Shown here: positions 1 through 7,302 of the stretch, piece after piece
Numbering within the stretch: the stretch's first letter is position 1
Layout: every line of letters begins with the position of its first letter
NCBI GenBank assembly: GCA_000434915.1
Contig: FR882057.1
Location: forward strand, 33,908-45,811
Source of the DNA: Ruminococcus sp. CAG:563
GTDB lineage: Bacteria > Bacillota > Clostridia > Oscillospirales > Acutalibacteraceae
Length of the DNA: 11,904 bases
Reading direction: 5' to 3'
Translations under genes and position numbers: made by a program
The notes under the pieces: generated by a model
Databases searched by the model: none
What the model was told of the DNA's origin: nothing
Seen by the model: only the letters and a program-made list of their open reading frames with translations

Positions 1-1
1 A

Positions 2-169
2 AGAGCGTCGGCTGATGAATTTGCCGATTATATAAAGCATTTTTATAGTATTAGTAAGTCCGAAAGAGCATTTTATAGAGAAAACTCCAGAAGGCTTTGG
101 GAAGAATCTTTCAATGCCGGTAAGGCATACCCTGATTTTTTCTCGACCCCCATTCTGTCTCGCTCGTGA
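2..169 (+). CDS. C-terminus of probable glycosyltransferase (partial, 5' end outside window)
   Basis: An open frame enters from the left edge and stops at TGA 167-169, giving 55 residues. The segment is hydrophilic and helical, rich in Glu/Arg/Lys, with a run like SKSERAFYRENSRRLWEES followed by FNAGKAYPDFF. That resembles the C-terminal helix of GT4/GT1-type glycosyltransferases, where a short helix with conserved Arg/Phe closes the second Rossmann domain. The assignment rests mainly on this pattern and on position: 13 bases downstream lies a polysaccharide polymerase, then a chain-length kinase, which is a standard exopolysaccharide operon order. It would add a sugar to a lipid-linked repeat unit at the inner membrane. 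The coding call is fairly safe; the family is an inference from a short tail. Confidence 0.5.
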   Translation, partial: RASADEFADYIKHFYSISKSERAFYRENSRRLWEESFNAGKAYPDFFSTPILSRS

Positions 170-182
170 GGAAAGGATAATT

Positions 183-1430
183 ATGGTATCGCTGAGAAAA
201 GGAATTTTAAGAATAAATTTCGGCAGTGAAAGCAAAGCAAGACAGGTATATGAATTCGCATTTTTATTGAATATTGTTGTTATCTTTGCCTTTTACAGAG
301 TTCCGATTATTGCTCCTGCGACGGCAGTTTTCATGTTTGTTGCTTCTTTCTTTGTGCTCATGGAGAGCGGAAAGAGCAGAATTATGATACCTTATATAAC
401 AATTTGGTATCTGACGCTGATATTGTACGGCGGTCTTTCGGGTTTGTGGGCGCAGTTTTTTACGTCATATAATATTTCATTTGTTATCAAGCTATGTATT
501 ATTTTGATGATATCTACTTCGATTGCGATTTATGTTGACACAATGGAGGATCTGGACAGGTTGATGTCGCTGTTTATTGCGGGTGCAGTTATAATAACGA
601 TTCTCGAATTTTTTGCCGTTCCGGCGGACGGCTGGAAAAACGGAAGCGTCGGAAGCTATTTAAGCGGCAACAATCCCAATGATATAACGGTTTGGATCGA
701 CTTTGCTTCGGCAATAGCCTTCTATCGGGCTTATGTCAACGGAAAGAAATGGATGTATCCCCTGGTGGCTGTATTCATAGTTTTCTGTGCTTTCTCAAGC
801 TCACGAAAAGGCTTGCTCGCCTCGCTTGCGGCTCCGATCATGATAGTTTTCCTTTCGGTCGAAAAGAAAAACTATTTCTTCAGAATAATAACGGCGTTGG
901 CAATCGGTGTAGTCGTGCTGCTTGTTGTAATGGAAAACGATACTCTCTATACGGTTATCGGCCGAAGATTTGACAGTATGATTGATTATATAAGGGGTGA
1001 GGGAAAAGACGGAAGTATGGCTCTTAGGCAGAGATACATTGCTGCCGCTAAGAGTATGTTCAGTGAATCCCCAATAATAGGTAAGGGAATGGGTAACTAT
1101 TCCCGTATCCTTGAAAGCGAATATTATCTCGGCAACTTTTACAGTCATAATAATTATTGGCAAATTTTAAGTGAGCTTGGATTGATAGGCTTTGTAATTT
1201 ATTTTTCGATGTATGTATATTGCGTTGTCATTTTTTTGAGAGCGTATTTTGTGGAGAGAAGAAAAATTTCGGTTTTGTTCATAACGGCGATTACAATGAT
1301 GATTGTGCTTGACAGCGGAATAATCAGCTACAGTTCAAAATACGGGCAGCTTGTTATTGCAATCATCTACAGCGCAACTTATGCAATACATTCCGATGGC
1401 GGCAGAGCCTATAGTATGAAACGACAATAA
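183..1430 (+). CDS. Wzy / O-antigen ligase family polysaccharide polymerase
   Basis: A 415-residue integral membrane protein with about ten hydrophobic segments. The Wzy_C/O-antigen ligase signature is in the C-terminal half: LRQRYIAAAKSMF, then SPIIGKGMGNY at about residues 296-306, an extracytoplasmic stretch, and SHNNYWQILSELGLIGF at about 321-337. Proteins of this family join undecaprenyl-linked oligosaccharide repeats, or transfer them to an acceptor, on the outer face of the membrane. The frame is open from 114, but ATG 183 is preferred: it has AGGAAAGG six bases upstream, and the upstream extension overlaps the preceding gene and is not membrane-like. The gene lies between a glycosyltransferase tail and a Wzz/BY-kinase, so it probably acts in exopolysaccharide or capsule polymerisation. 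Polymerase versus ligase cannot be decided from sequence alone. Confidence 0.85.
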   Translation: MVSLRKGILRINFGSESKARQVYEFAFLLNIVVIFAFYRVPIIAPATAVFMFVASFFVLMESGKSRIMIPYITIWYLTLILYGGLSGLWAQFFTSYNISFVIKLCIILMISTSIAIYVDTMEDLDRLMSLFIAGAVIITILEFFAVPADGWKNGSVGSYLSGNNPNDITVWIDFASAIAFYRAYVNGKKWMYPLVAVFIVFCAFSSSRKGLLASLAAPIMIVFLSVEKKNYFFRIITALAIGVVVLLVVMENDTLYTVIGRRFDSMIDYIRGEGKDGSMALRQRYIAAAKSMFSESPIIGKGMGNYSRILESEYYLGNFYSHNNYWQILSELGLIGFVIYFSMYVYCVVIFLRAYFVERRKISVLFITAITMMIVLDSGIISYSSKYGQLVIAIIYSATYAIHSDGGRAYSMKRQ

Positions 1431-1447
1431 ATTTTGGAGTGGTTAAA

Positions 1448-2902
1448 GTGAAATCGTATTCGGAAAGAAAAAGCTCAAAGGGACTTGAGATAAATATTCT
1501 TGCATTTTTTAAGGAGCTTTCTAAAAAGCTTTGGATTGTTGCAATAGTTGCTTTTATCGGTGCCGCAATCGGCGGTTTTGTCGGTCACGCAACGAGGCAG
1601 GAAACCTATACCTCAACAGTATCTTTTGTTGTCAATTCGGCAACGGAAGCCGGACAGACCTCAAGCGGTGAAATTAACGCACAGATCAACATGGCCGGTA
1701 CGTTCAGTTATATTCTTTCCAGCCGTGCACTCAAGGAAGCCATTGTCGAAAAATGTCCGGAAAAGCTTAATTACAGTACGGTCGACAAAAGTATTTCCGT
1801 CAGCGTTGTTTCGTCAACCAATGTTATAGTTATGTCGGTTACGACCGGCGACCCTAAAATTGCCTATGCGATTGCAAGCACGGTTGTTGACGTTTACGGC
1901 GATATTGTTTCCGAAAGATATCCCAATGCCAAGCTTACCCTCTGCGACAAGCCGGTACTTTCAACCGCTCCGAATTCAAACAGATCGGTAGTTTCGCTTG
2001 CGTTAATGGTAGGATTTATTTCAGCAATCGCTTGCTGCGTTGTTTTCTTCATTATGTTCCTTGTTAAAGATACGGCAAAGACGGCAGATGAGCTCAGTGA
2101 AAAACTCGATGTTCATATCCTTGGTTCAGTTCAACAGATTACAAATAAAAACAAAACAGCCAAGGGACTTCTTGTTACCGACAGAAAAAACGGATTCTCA
2201 TTTATTGAGACATATAAGGCAATCAGAACAAAGATTGAAAACAATTCAACCAAAACAGGCAACAAGGTATATCTTGTTACAAGTGCCTGCGAAAATGAGG
2301 GCAAAACAACGTCATGCGTAAATATCGCTCTTTCGCTTGCGCAGAACGGAAAAAATGTTTTGATTATTGACGCCGACCTCAGAAAACCGTCGGTCAGCAA
2401 AATGCTTTCATTGCAGGATACGGAAGAGGGACTTTCGGATGTTATCCTCGGCAAGGCGGATTTGGGCAAGGCAATTAAGAGTGTTAACAGCTTTAATGTT
2501 TGTGTGCTTGCCGACCAGAAGGGTGTTAATAACCCCTCCGAGCTTCTTTCAACGGAAAAAATGGAATCAATTATCGAAGAGGTTCGCAAGGCTTTTGACT
2601 TTGTTCTTATTGATACGGCTCCGGCGAGCGTCGTTACCGATACTTCGGTTATTGCAGGCTTTGTTGACGCCGCAATAGTCGTTGTCCGTGAAGACTTTGC
2701 CCCGTATTCGAGAATCAGAATGTCCATTGAGGATATTGACTCTAACGGTGCTGAAATTATCGGCTGCATTTTCAATGCCGATACAAGCAATCTCAGCAAA
2801 TCCAGCCGTTACGGCCGCCGCTACGGACATTACGGAAAGAGCGGCAGGTATGGCTACGGCTATGGAAGCTATGGCTACGGCTACGGTCAGTCAAAAAAAT
2901 AA
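1448..2902 (+). CDS. Fused Wzz chain-length determinant and BY-type tyrosine kinase
   Basis: A 484-residue protein that sets exopolysaccharide chain length. The N-terminal Wzz domain has one membrane segment at about 28-46, an extracytoplasmic domain, a Pro-containing stretch, and a second membrane segment at about 180-205. A cytoplasmic BY-kinase domain follows: Walker A TSACENEGKTTS (about 278-289), Walker A' LIIDADLRKPS (about 304-314) and Walker B FVLIDTAPA (about 384-392). The tail (about 454-482) carries nine tyrosines in RYG/GYG repeats, the usual autophosphorylation cluster. In many Firmicutes the Wzz part (CpsC/EpsA) and the kinase (CpsD/EpsB) are separate proteins; here they are one chain, as in proteobacterial Wzc. 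Start: GTG 1448 with TTGGAG ending eight bases upstream. An in-frame GTG at 1439 overlaps that site and is less likely. The start lies 17 bases after the polymerase stop, so the two are cotranscribed. Confidence 0.9.
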   Translation: MKSYSERKSSKGLEINILAFFKELSKKLWIVAIVAFIGAAIGGFVGHATRQETYTSTVSFVVNSATEAGQTSSGEINAQINMAGTFSYILSSRALKEAIVEKCPEKLNYSTVDKSISVSVVSSTNVIVMSVTTGDPKIAYAIASTVVDVYGDIVSERYPNAKLTLCDKPVLSTAPNSNRSVVSLALMVGFISAIACCVVFFIMFLVKDTAKTADELSEKLDVHILGSVQQITNKNKTAKGLLVTDRKNGFSFIETYKAIRTKIENNSTKTGNKVYLVTSACENEGKTTSCVNIALSLAQNGKNVLIIDADLRKPSVSKMLSLQDTEEGLSDVILGKADLGKAIKSVNSFNVCVLADQKGVNNPSELLSTEKMESIIEEVRKAFDFVLIDTAPASVVTDTSVIAGFVDAAIVVVREDFAPYSRIRMSIEDIDSNGAEIIGCIFNADTSNLSKSSRYGRRYGHYGKSGRYGYGYGSYGYGYGQSKK

Positions 2903-2912
2903 TTATTGAATA

Positions 2913-2938
2913 GCATAGAAAACCTCTTTCGCATATTA
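2913..2938 (+). promoter_or_regulatory. Candidate sporulation sigma-factor promoter inside terminator loop
   Basis: GCATA (2913-2917) and CATATTA (2932-2938) resemble the -35 and CAT-type -10 elements used by sporulation sigma factors of the SigF/SigG/SigE group. The 14-base spacer is not ideal for every member. A start about seven bases after the -10 would give an mRNA beginning near 2945, inside the 3' arm of the overlapping hairpin, with the GGAGG site left unpaired. Motif-based only. Confidence 0.3.
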
Positions 2939-2958
2939 TAAAGCGAAGGAGGTTTTTT
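2919..2958 (+). terminator. Hairpin terminator of the polysaccharide operon that also sequesters the next SD
   Basis: The left arm AAAACCTCTTTCGC (2919-2932) pairs with GCGAAGGAGGTTTT (2943-2956) over 14 positions with a single G-U wobble. The loop is ten bases and six Ts run from 2953 to 2958, the layout of an intrinsic terminator. The 3' arm contains AAGGAGG (2946-2952), the ribosome binding site for ATG 2960. Read-through mRNA from upstream would therefore have that site paired. Confidence 0.75.
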
Positions 2959-2959
2959 A

Positions 2960-3571
2960 ATGCGTGAGCTTGAAAAAATGATTGAAAAATATCGGCAAGA
3001 GCTTGTTGAATTTTCAAAGCAAAGTCCGACTGCCGATGAAGAGGTTCTCAAATCCGATGAGAATAATGTTGTACCGGCAATGGCTAATGTGCTGCCTTTT
3101 GTCAGCAACGCAGGTACAACGGAGGAAACGGAATTTTATAAAAATTTTGAGGACTTTCAAAATAAAAATCCGTCAAAGGGAATTATGCGTGTTCAGGTTA
3201 CATCCGGCGGAAGAAGCTATCCGATTATTAATGCCATAGTGAAAGTAAGCGTTCCGTTAGAAACAGGGGACAGAGAAATTTTCTCCGGATATACGGACAT
3301 AAACGGGGTTGTGGACAACATAGTTTTGCCCGCTCCCGACAGCAGCTATTCCCTTGACGAGCAGAACACGACCGTTGAGCCGTTTGCTGTTTATGAGGTA
3401 ACGGTGACCCATCCCGATTTTGCAAAATCGGAGTTCTTCAATGTTCCTGTTTTTGCAAATATTAAGGCTATCCAGCCTGCAAGACTTGTTCCCCTGACGG
3501 AAACTGGCGGCGAGCCGGGTACAGTCATTATCCCGGAGCAGCCCATGAGACTTTTCGGAGGTGACGTTTGA
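2960..3571 (+). CDS. Probable spore-associated beta-sandwich (carboxypeptidase-regulatory-like) protein
   Basis: A 203-residue protein with no signal peptide or membrane segment. Residues 1-70 are charged and helical, then low-complexity. From about residue 73 comes a beta-rich domain: GIMRVQVTSGG, PIINAIVKVSV, a FSGYTDINGVVDNIVLPAP stretch, YEVTVTHPDF, and FFNVPVFANIKAIQPARLVP. This strand pattern (variable inner strand, D-x-x-G turn, NVPVF..I.aIQP end) matches the carboxypeptidase-regulatory-like fold that in Clostridia is often found with peptidoglycan-binding spore proteins. The last residues are encoded over the GGAGGTGA ribosome site of the next gene, and TGA overlaps the next ATG by one base, so the two are translationally coupled. 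Start ATG 2960 has AAGGAGG seven bases upstream. The role is inferred as structural or scaffolding in the spore envelope; no catalytic motif is visible. Confidence 0.7.
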   Translation: MRELEKMIEKYRQELVEFSKQSPTADEEVLKSDENNVVPAMANVLPFVSNAGTTEETEFYKNFEDFQNKNPSKGIMRVQVTSGGRSYPIINAIVKVSVPLETGDREIFSGYTDINGVVDNIVLPAPDSSYSLDEQNTTVEPFAVYEVTVTHPDFAKSEFFNVPVFANIKAIQPARLVPLTETGGEPGTVIIPEQPMRLFGGDV

Positions 3572-4908
3572 TGCCTGACAGACCGATTGTTCCCGAGTTT
3601 ATCACTGTTCATCTCGGCAGACCGAATGCGGCGGCAAGAAATGTTCGGGTGCCGTTTGCACAGTATATCAAGAATGTCGCTTCAAGCGAGATTTATCCTA
3701 CATGGCCGGAAAATGCATTGAGAGCGAATATTTATGCCGAGATAACATTTGCACTTAACCGAATCTACACCGAATACTATAGGTCAAGAGGCTATGATTT
3801 TGATATAACGAATTCCACTCAATTTGACCAGTATTATGTTGAGGGCAGAGATATTTTTGAAAACATAAGCCGTGTTGTTGATGATATTTTCAATGATTAT
3901 GTTGTTAAGCAGGGTCAAATTCAGCCGTATTTTACCCAGTATTGCGCAGGAACCTGCGAGGGGCTTTCGCAATGGGGCACGGTCGCTCTTGCAAATCAAG
4001 GCTACACGCCGTACAGAATACTTCAATACTATTACGGAAATGATATTGACATTGTAAAAAATGCGCCGATAAAAACGAATACACCGACCTATTCGGGTAC
4101 TCCGTTAAGGCTCGGAAGCGGCGGCGAAGATGTTGTTGAGATCCAGCGTGAATTGAATCGAATTGCTGCAAATTATCCGTCAATTCCTAAGATTTCAGGT
4201 TCAAGAGGTTATTTTGAGCAGACAACTCAAAACGCCGTTAAGCAATTTCAGCGAATTTTTAATCTTAATCCCGACGGAATTGTCGGCAAGGAAACATGGT
4301 ATAAGATTAGGCAGATTTATAACGGAATAAAGGGCCTTTCGGAGCTTTATTCAGAGGGCATAACAATCAGCGAGGCCGAAAGAAAATACGAAAGTGTTCT
4401 CAAAAAGGGCAACAGCGGCCCTTCGATAAGAATCCTGCAATATTTTCTTAATTTCCTCAGCCATTTCAACCTGAAATTGCCGTACGTTGCGATTGACGGA
4501 ATCTTCGGTGACGAGACCCGTGACGCAGTTCTGACATTTCAGTCACTTTACGGCCTTGACGTTGACGGAATTGTCGGCAGAGACACATGGGATATGATTC
4601 AGAATGCATATGCAGGCGTCCTAACTTCATTGCCTGATGAGTACAGAAGCTACTCATCTCTGCTTTATCCCGGATATATTATCACCACCGGGGCGAGCGG
4701 AAAGGTTGTTGAACAGCTCCAGACCTACATCAAAACGATTGCTGCCAACAACCCCTCGGTTCCGGATGTTACGGTTGACGGCTACTATGGCGAAGAGACT
4801 AAGAAGGCAGTCATTGCAATTCAGAAGCTTAAAGGCATTGAGCAAAACGGTCAGGTAGGCGTTCTGACATGGAACGCAATAGTCAATCTTTATAATCAGT
4901 ATAGATAA
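3571..4908 (+). CDS. SpoIID/LytB-like protein with three peptidoglycan-binding domains
   Basis: A 445-residue protein. Residues 9-160 resemble SpoIID, a lytic transglycosylase acting on denuded glycan during engulfment. VPFAQYIKNVASSEIYPTWP places Glu40 where SpoIID has its catalytic glutamate. ALRANIYAEITFALNRI corresponds to the conserved KAQAVAARTYA helix, though diverged. GLSQWGTVALANQGYTPYRILQYYYG (about 131-156) matches the family's closing motif, preceded by a C-x3-C pair (Cys125, Cys129). Three PG_binding_1 repeats follow at about 179-245, 275-340 and 372-440, each ending in DG-x-(V/Y)G...T(W). There is no signal peptide, so export must be non-classical, or the protein assembles in the mother cell or spore. 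ATG 3571 is chosen over an in-frame TTG at 3568 because GGAGGTGA lies six bases upstream and gives a one-base overlap with the preceding stop. Confidence 0.8.
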   Translation: MPDRPIVPEFITVHLGRPNAAARNVRVPFAQYIKNVASSEIYPTWPENALRANIYAEITFALNRIYTEYYRSRGYDFDITNSTQFDQYYVEGRDIFENISRVVDDIFNDYVVKQGQIQPYFTQYCAGTCEGLSQWGTVALANQGYTPYRILQYYYGNDIDIVKNAPIKTNTPTYSGTPLRLGSGGEDVVEIQRELNRIAANYPSIPKISGSRGYFEQTTQNAVKQFQRIFNLNPDGIVGKETWYKIRQIYNGIKGLSELYSEGITISEAERKYESVLKKGNSGPSIRILQYFLNFLSHFNLKLPYVAIDGIFGDETRDAVLTFQSLYGLDVDGIVGRDTWDMIQNAYAGVLTSLPDEYRSYSSLLYPGYIITTGASGKVVEQLQTYIKTIAANNPSVPDVTVDGYYGEETKKAVIAIQKLKGIEQNGQVGVLTWNAIVNLYNQYR

Positions 4909-4927
4909 GCAGTATATTTTAACTCGG

Positions 4928-4991
4928 TCCGAAAATAATAACATTATCAATCCTACGGAGAAGTGCTTATGGATAATGTGTTATTTTCGGA
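4928..4991 (+). promoter_or_regulatory. Long stem-loop presenting the spoVAF ribosome binding site and start codon in its loop
   Basis: The left arm 4928-4948 (TCCGAAAATAATAACATTATC) nearly complements 4972-4991, with one mismatch and one bulged base over about 20 pairs. The 23-base loop (4949-4971) holds GGAG (4957-4960) and ATG 4969. The right arm lies inside the coding region. No T-tract follows, so it is not a terminator. A translational control element or mRNA-stability structure is the likely reading. Confidence 0.5.
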
Positions 4992-6390
4992 TGTTTTTGA
5001 TTATAATGAAAAGCTTTTGGACAGGTATTTCAGAACAGATTTGAATTATGATGTCGTTGCAACGAGGTTCAATGCCGGCGGCAGAAAGGCAAAACTGTAT
5101 TTTATTGATGGCTTTATCAATGGCGAAACCTCGGAGCGTGTTATGAATTTCATGATGCAGGCGAGCGAAATCGATAAAAATGTCGGTACTGCCGAAGATT
5201 TTGCGCAAAGGCTCATTGCCTATATGGAAATTGAGTTAAGCAATGATATAGAAAAAATTGCCAAGGTTGTTTACTCGGGTGCAATGCTTGTTATTGTTGA
5301 CGGATTTGACACAGGCTTCCTTGTGAAAACGAGGAGCTACCCCAAGCGTAACGTAGGCGAGCCTGACAACGATAAGGTGCTCAGCGGAGCGCATGATGGC
5401 TTTGTGGAATCTATTATGATAAACACCGCTCTTATTCGCCGCAGAATCCGTGACCGTGATTTAGTGATGGAGGTTCGAGAAGCGGGCGTAAGGTCAAAGA
5501 CAGATATTGCAATTTGCTATCTGAAGGGCAGAGCGGATGAAAAAATCGTTGCCGACATCAGAAAAAGAATTGACAAGATAGACGTTAACACTCTCAACAT
5601 GAGCCAAGAGAGTGTTATCGAATGTCTCGTCAGAAAACAAAAATGGAACCCTTTTCCGAAAGTCAGGTATACCGAGCGGCCCGACGCCGCGGCGGCGAGC
5701 ATCGCCGAGGGCAGTGTGATTCTCTTCGTAGACAATTCTCCGACGGCAATGATAATACCGACAGGCTTTTTCGACTTTTTGCAGGACACGAATGATTATT
5801 ATTTCCCGCCGTGCGTCGGCACATATCTGCGATTTGTCAGAGGCCTGATTTTTGGGCTTGCATTGCTGCTTGCACCTGTGTGGTTTTTGCTGATAAAAAA
5901 TCCTGAGCATATTCCGGCATGGCTGAGCTTTATTCGAATTAAAGAATACTATTCGCTTCCGATCATTTCTCAGCTTTTGATAATCGAGGTTGTTATTGAC
6001 GCTTTGAAGCTTGCTTCATTGAACACACCAAGCTCGTTGAGCAATTCATTCAGCGTTATCGGTGCTCTTGTACTCGGAGACTTGGCGGTCAGTGCCGAGC
6101 TGTTCTCGTCCGAAGTCGTGCTGATAATGGCATTTGTCGCAATCGCAAATTTCGCCCAGCCGAGCTTCGAGTTGGGTTATGCTTTCAAGCTTTCACGAAT
6201 TTTTATTGTTGTTATGACGGCAATATTCAACCTTTGGGGATTTATTATCGGTTTCCTGATTGTTGCACTTGTAATAGCGTTCACCAAAACGGTCACGGGC
6301 AGGGGATATCTTTACCCGTTGATTCCGTTTAACGGCAAGGCTATCAGCCGACTGCTGATAAGAGAATCAATCAGCAAGGATAATACTTGA
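4969..6390 (+). CDS. spoVAF: SpoVAF / GerA-family spore germination protein
   Basis: A 473-residue protein of the GerA family, spore inner-membrane proteins involved in germination. The hydrophilic N-terminal region (about 1-280) contains VIVDGFDTGFLVKTRSYPKR and ends with SIAEGSVILFVDNSPTAMIIPTGFF, the family's second conserved block. The C-terminal part has about five membrane segments and the hallmarks YYFPPCVGTYLRFVR, LNTPSSLSNSFSVIGALVLGDLAV, FAQPSFELGYAFKLSRIF and YLYPLIPFNGKA. The last block, and the length close to B. subtilis SpoVAF (about 490), favour SpoVAF over nutrient-receptor A subunits; no B or C receptor subunit or other spoVA gene is adjacent. In Bacillus, SpoVAF amplifies the germination response together with a partner protein. 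ATG 4969 has GGAG eight bases upstream; GTG 4963 is too close to that site. Confidence 0.85.
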   Translation: MDNVLFSDVFDYNEKLLDRYFRTDLNYDVVATRFNAGGRKAKLYFIDGFINGETSERVMNFMMQASEIDKNVGTAEDFAQRLIAYMEIELSNDIEKIAKVVYSGAMLVIVDGFDTGFLVKTRSYPKRNVGEPDNDKVLSGAHDGFVESIMINTALIRRRIRDRDLVMEVREAGVRSKTDIAICYLKGRADEKIVADIRKRIDKIDVNTLNMSQESVIECLVRKQKWNPFPKVRYTERPDAAAASIAEGSVILFVDNSPTAMIIPTGFFDFLQDTNDYYFPPCVGTYLRFVRGLIFGLALLLAPVWFLLIKNPEHIPAWLSFIRIKEYYSLPIISQLLIIEVVIDALKLASLNTPSSLSNSFSVIGALVLGDLAVSAELFSSEVVLIMAFVAIANFAQPSFELGYAFKLSRIFIVVMTAIFNLWGFIIGFLIVALVIAFTKTVTGRGYLYPLIPFNGKAISRLLIRESISKDNT

Positions 6391-6415
6391 CAAATTCACC
6401 GTGATAGGTTAATCT
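6387..6415 (+). promoter_or_regulatory. Possible SigA-type promoter upstream of the first lipoprotein gene
   Basis: A perfect TTGACA (6387-6392) overlaps the spoVAF stop codon. Seventeen bases later is TAATCT (6410-6415), a poor -10 (three of six). A weak hairpin, TCACCGT (6396-6402) with ATGGTGA (6421-6427), covers the ribosome site. Suggestive only. Confidence 0.3.
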
Positions 6416-6431
6416 TATTTATGGTGATGAA

Positions 6432-7211
6432 ATGAAAAATCGTTTTATTAAAATAATATCTGCGGCAACGGCCTTAAGCCTTGTCTTTTCGCTTGCTTCT
6501 TGCAAGGGCAAGACCGAAACACCGACGCAGGATATTGAACCGATATCGAAAAAGTCCGTAACCGAGGAAACGATTAAAATCGTGAACATTCCGACGGACT
6601 CATCCGAGCTGACAGATATGCTCAATGCAGCGGTTAATTATGTTGACAAATACTGTTACAAATATAAGAAATCACTGAAATGTGATGCAAGCGTAGATTC
6701 TCTCGGCTCTTTGTCCTCCGTCTCCAATGCCGCAGAAGCCTTTGCTTCGGTATTTGGTGAGAAGGATATAACCGCCGATTATGATTACAATGCCGACAAA
6801 AAGCTCTTTGAGAATAATTTTATTAAGGACACATTTAAGGAGGAAGAAATTTCTTCGATAACGGCGGAGCAGGACGGCGATACGGTAGTGATTACTGCGA
6901 AGCTTAATGACGAAATCAACCCGACGGATGAAAAAGGTGTTCTTTATCGTCTCGGCGGCGATTATGTTAACGCCGAAGCTGTAACTGCCTCTCTCGGTGA
7001 GTTTAAATCGTCTGCATCATCGATCAGCATTTCCGCCGACTCAATAAGCATAATTGCGAGAATAAGCACAGAGGATTCGAGCCTTAAATCAATGACCGTG
7101 AATTACACGGAGCGGTTCAGTCTTTCGAGCGTGACCCTTGTTAAGCTCAGCGGAGGAGCGGTCAGCGGCTCGGCAAAAACGGTTGTTGAGTATACCAATT
7201 TCGGACGATAA
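6432..7211 (+). CDS. Secreted lipoprotein of unknown function
   Basis: A 259-residue protein starting with a lipoprotein signal: basic MKNRFIK, a hydrophobic core, and lipobox LASC with the lipidated Cys at about residue 24. It would be anchored on the outer face of the membrane. The mature part begins with a Thr/Glu/Lys linker, then a helical segment with two Cys (DKYCYKYKKSLKC), then alternating beta strands rich in Ser/Ala/Asp (SSASSISISADSISIIARIS), ending in SAKTVVEYTNFGR. No known catalytic motif or domain is recognised. Layout resembles the protein encoded next at 7303-8292: a helical start, a strand ending in VVIT, then paired strands, which suggests a shared fold. The start ATG 6432 follows a GGTGA-like site. 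No terminator is seen between the two genes, so they may be cotranscribed. Confidence 0.75.
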   Translation: MKNRFIKIISAATALSLVFSLASCKGKTETPTQDIEPISKKSVTEETIKIVNIPTDSSELTDMLNAAVNYVDKYCYKYKKSLKCDASVDSLGSLSSVSNAAEAFASVFGEKDITADYDYNADKKLFENNFIKDTFKEEEISSITAEQDGDTVVITAKLNDEINPTDEKGVLYRLGGDYVNAEAVTASLGEFKSSASSISISADSISIIARISTEDSSLKSMTVNYTERFSLSSVTLVKLSGGAVSGSAKTVVEYTNFGR

Positions 7212-7302
7212 AGATAACTTTGTTTTATCTAAAAAAACAGTGGAAATTTTCCGCCGGATATGATAAAATAAGAATATAATTTTTATGGGAGAGTGTAAAT
7301 CC

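Noticed and set aside
1439..1447. GTG 1439 as start of the Wzz/BY-kinase
   Set aside because: It overlaps the GGAG ribosome site; GTG 1448 has proper spacing.
2131..2799. A 222-codon open frame on the minus strand
   Set aside because: It lies wholly antisense to the BY-kinase domain, has no ribosome site and no recognisable domain; codon structure follows the plus-strand gene.
7212..7237. AGATAA/TTATCT hairpin after the first lipoprotein gene, considered as a terminator
   Set aside because: On the plus strand it is followed by As rather than Ts, and on the minus strand the T-run precedes the stem, so it fits neither direction.
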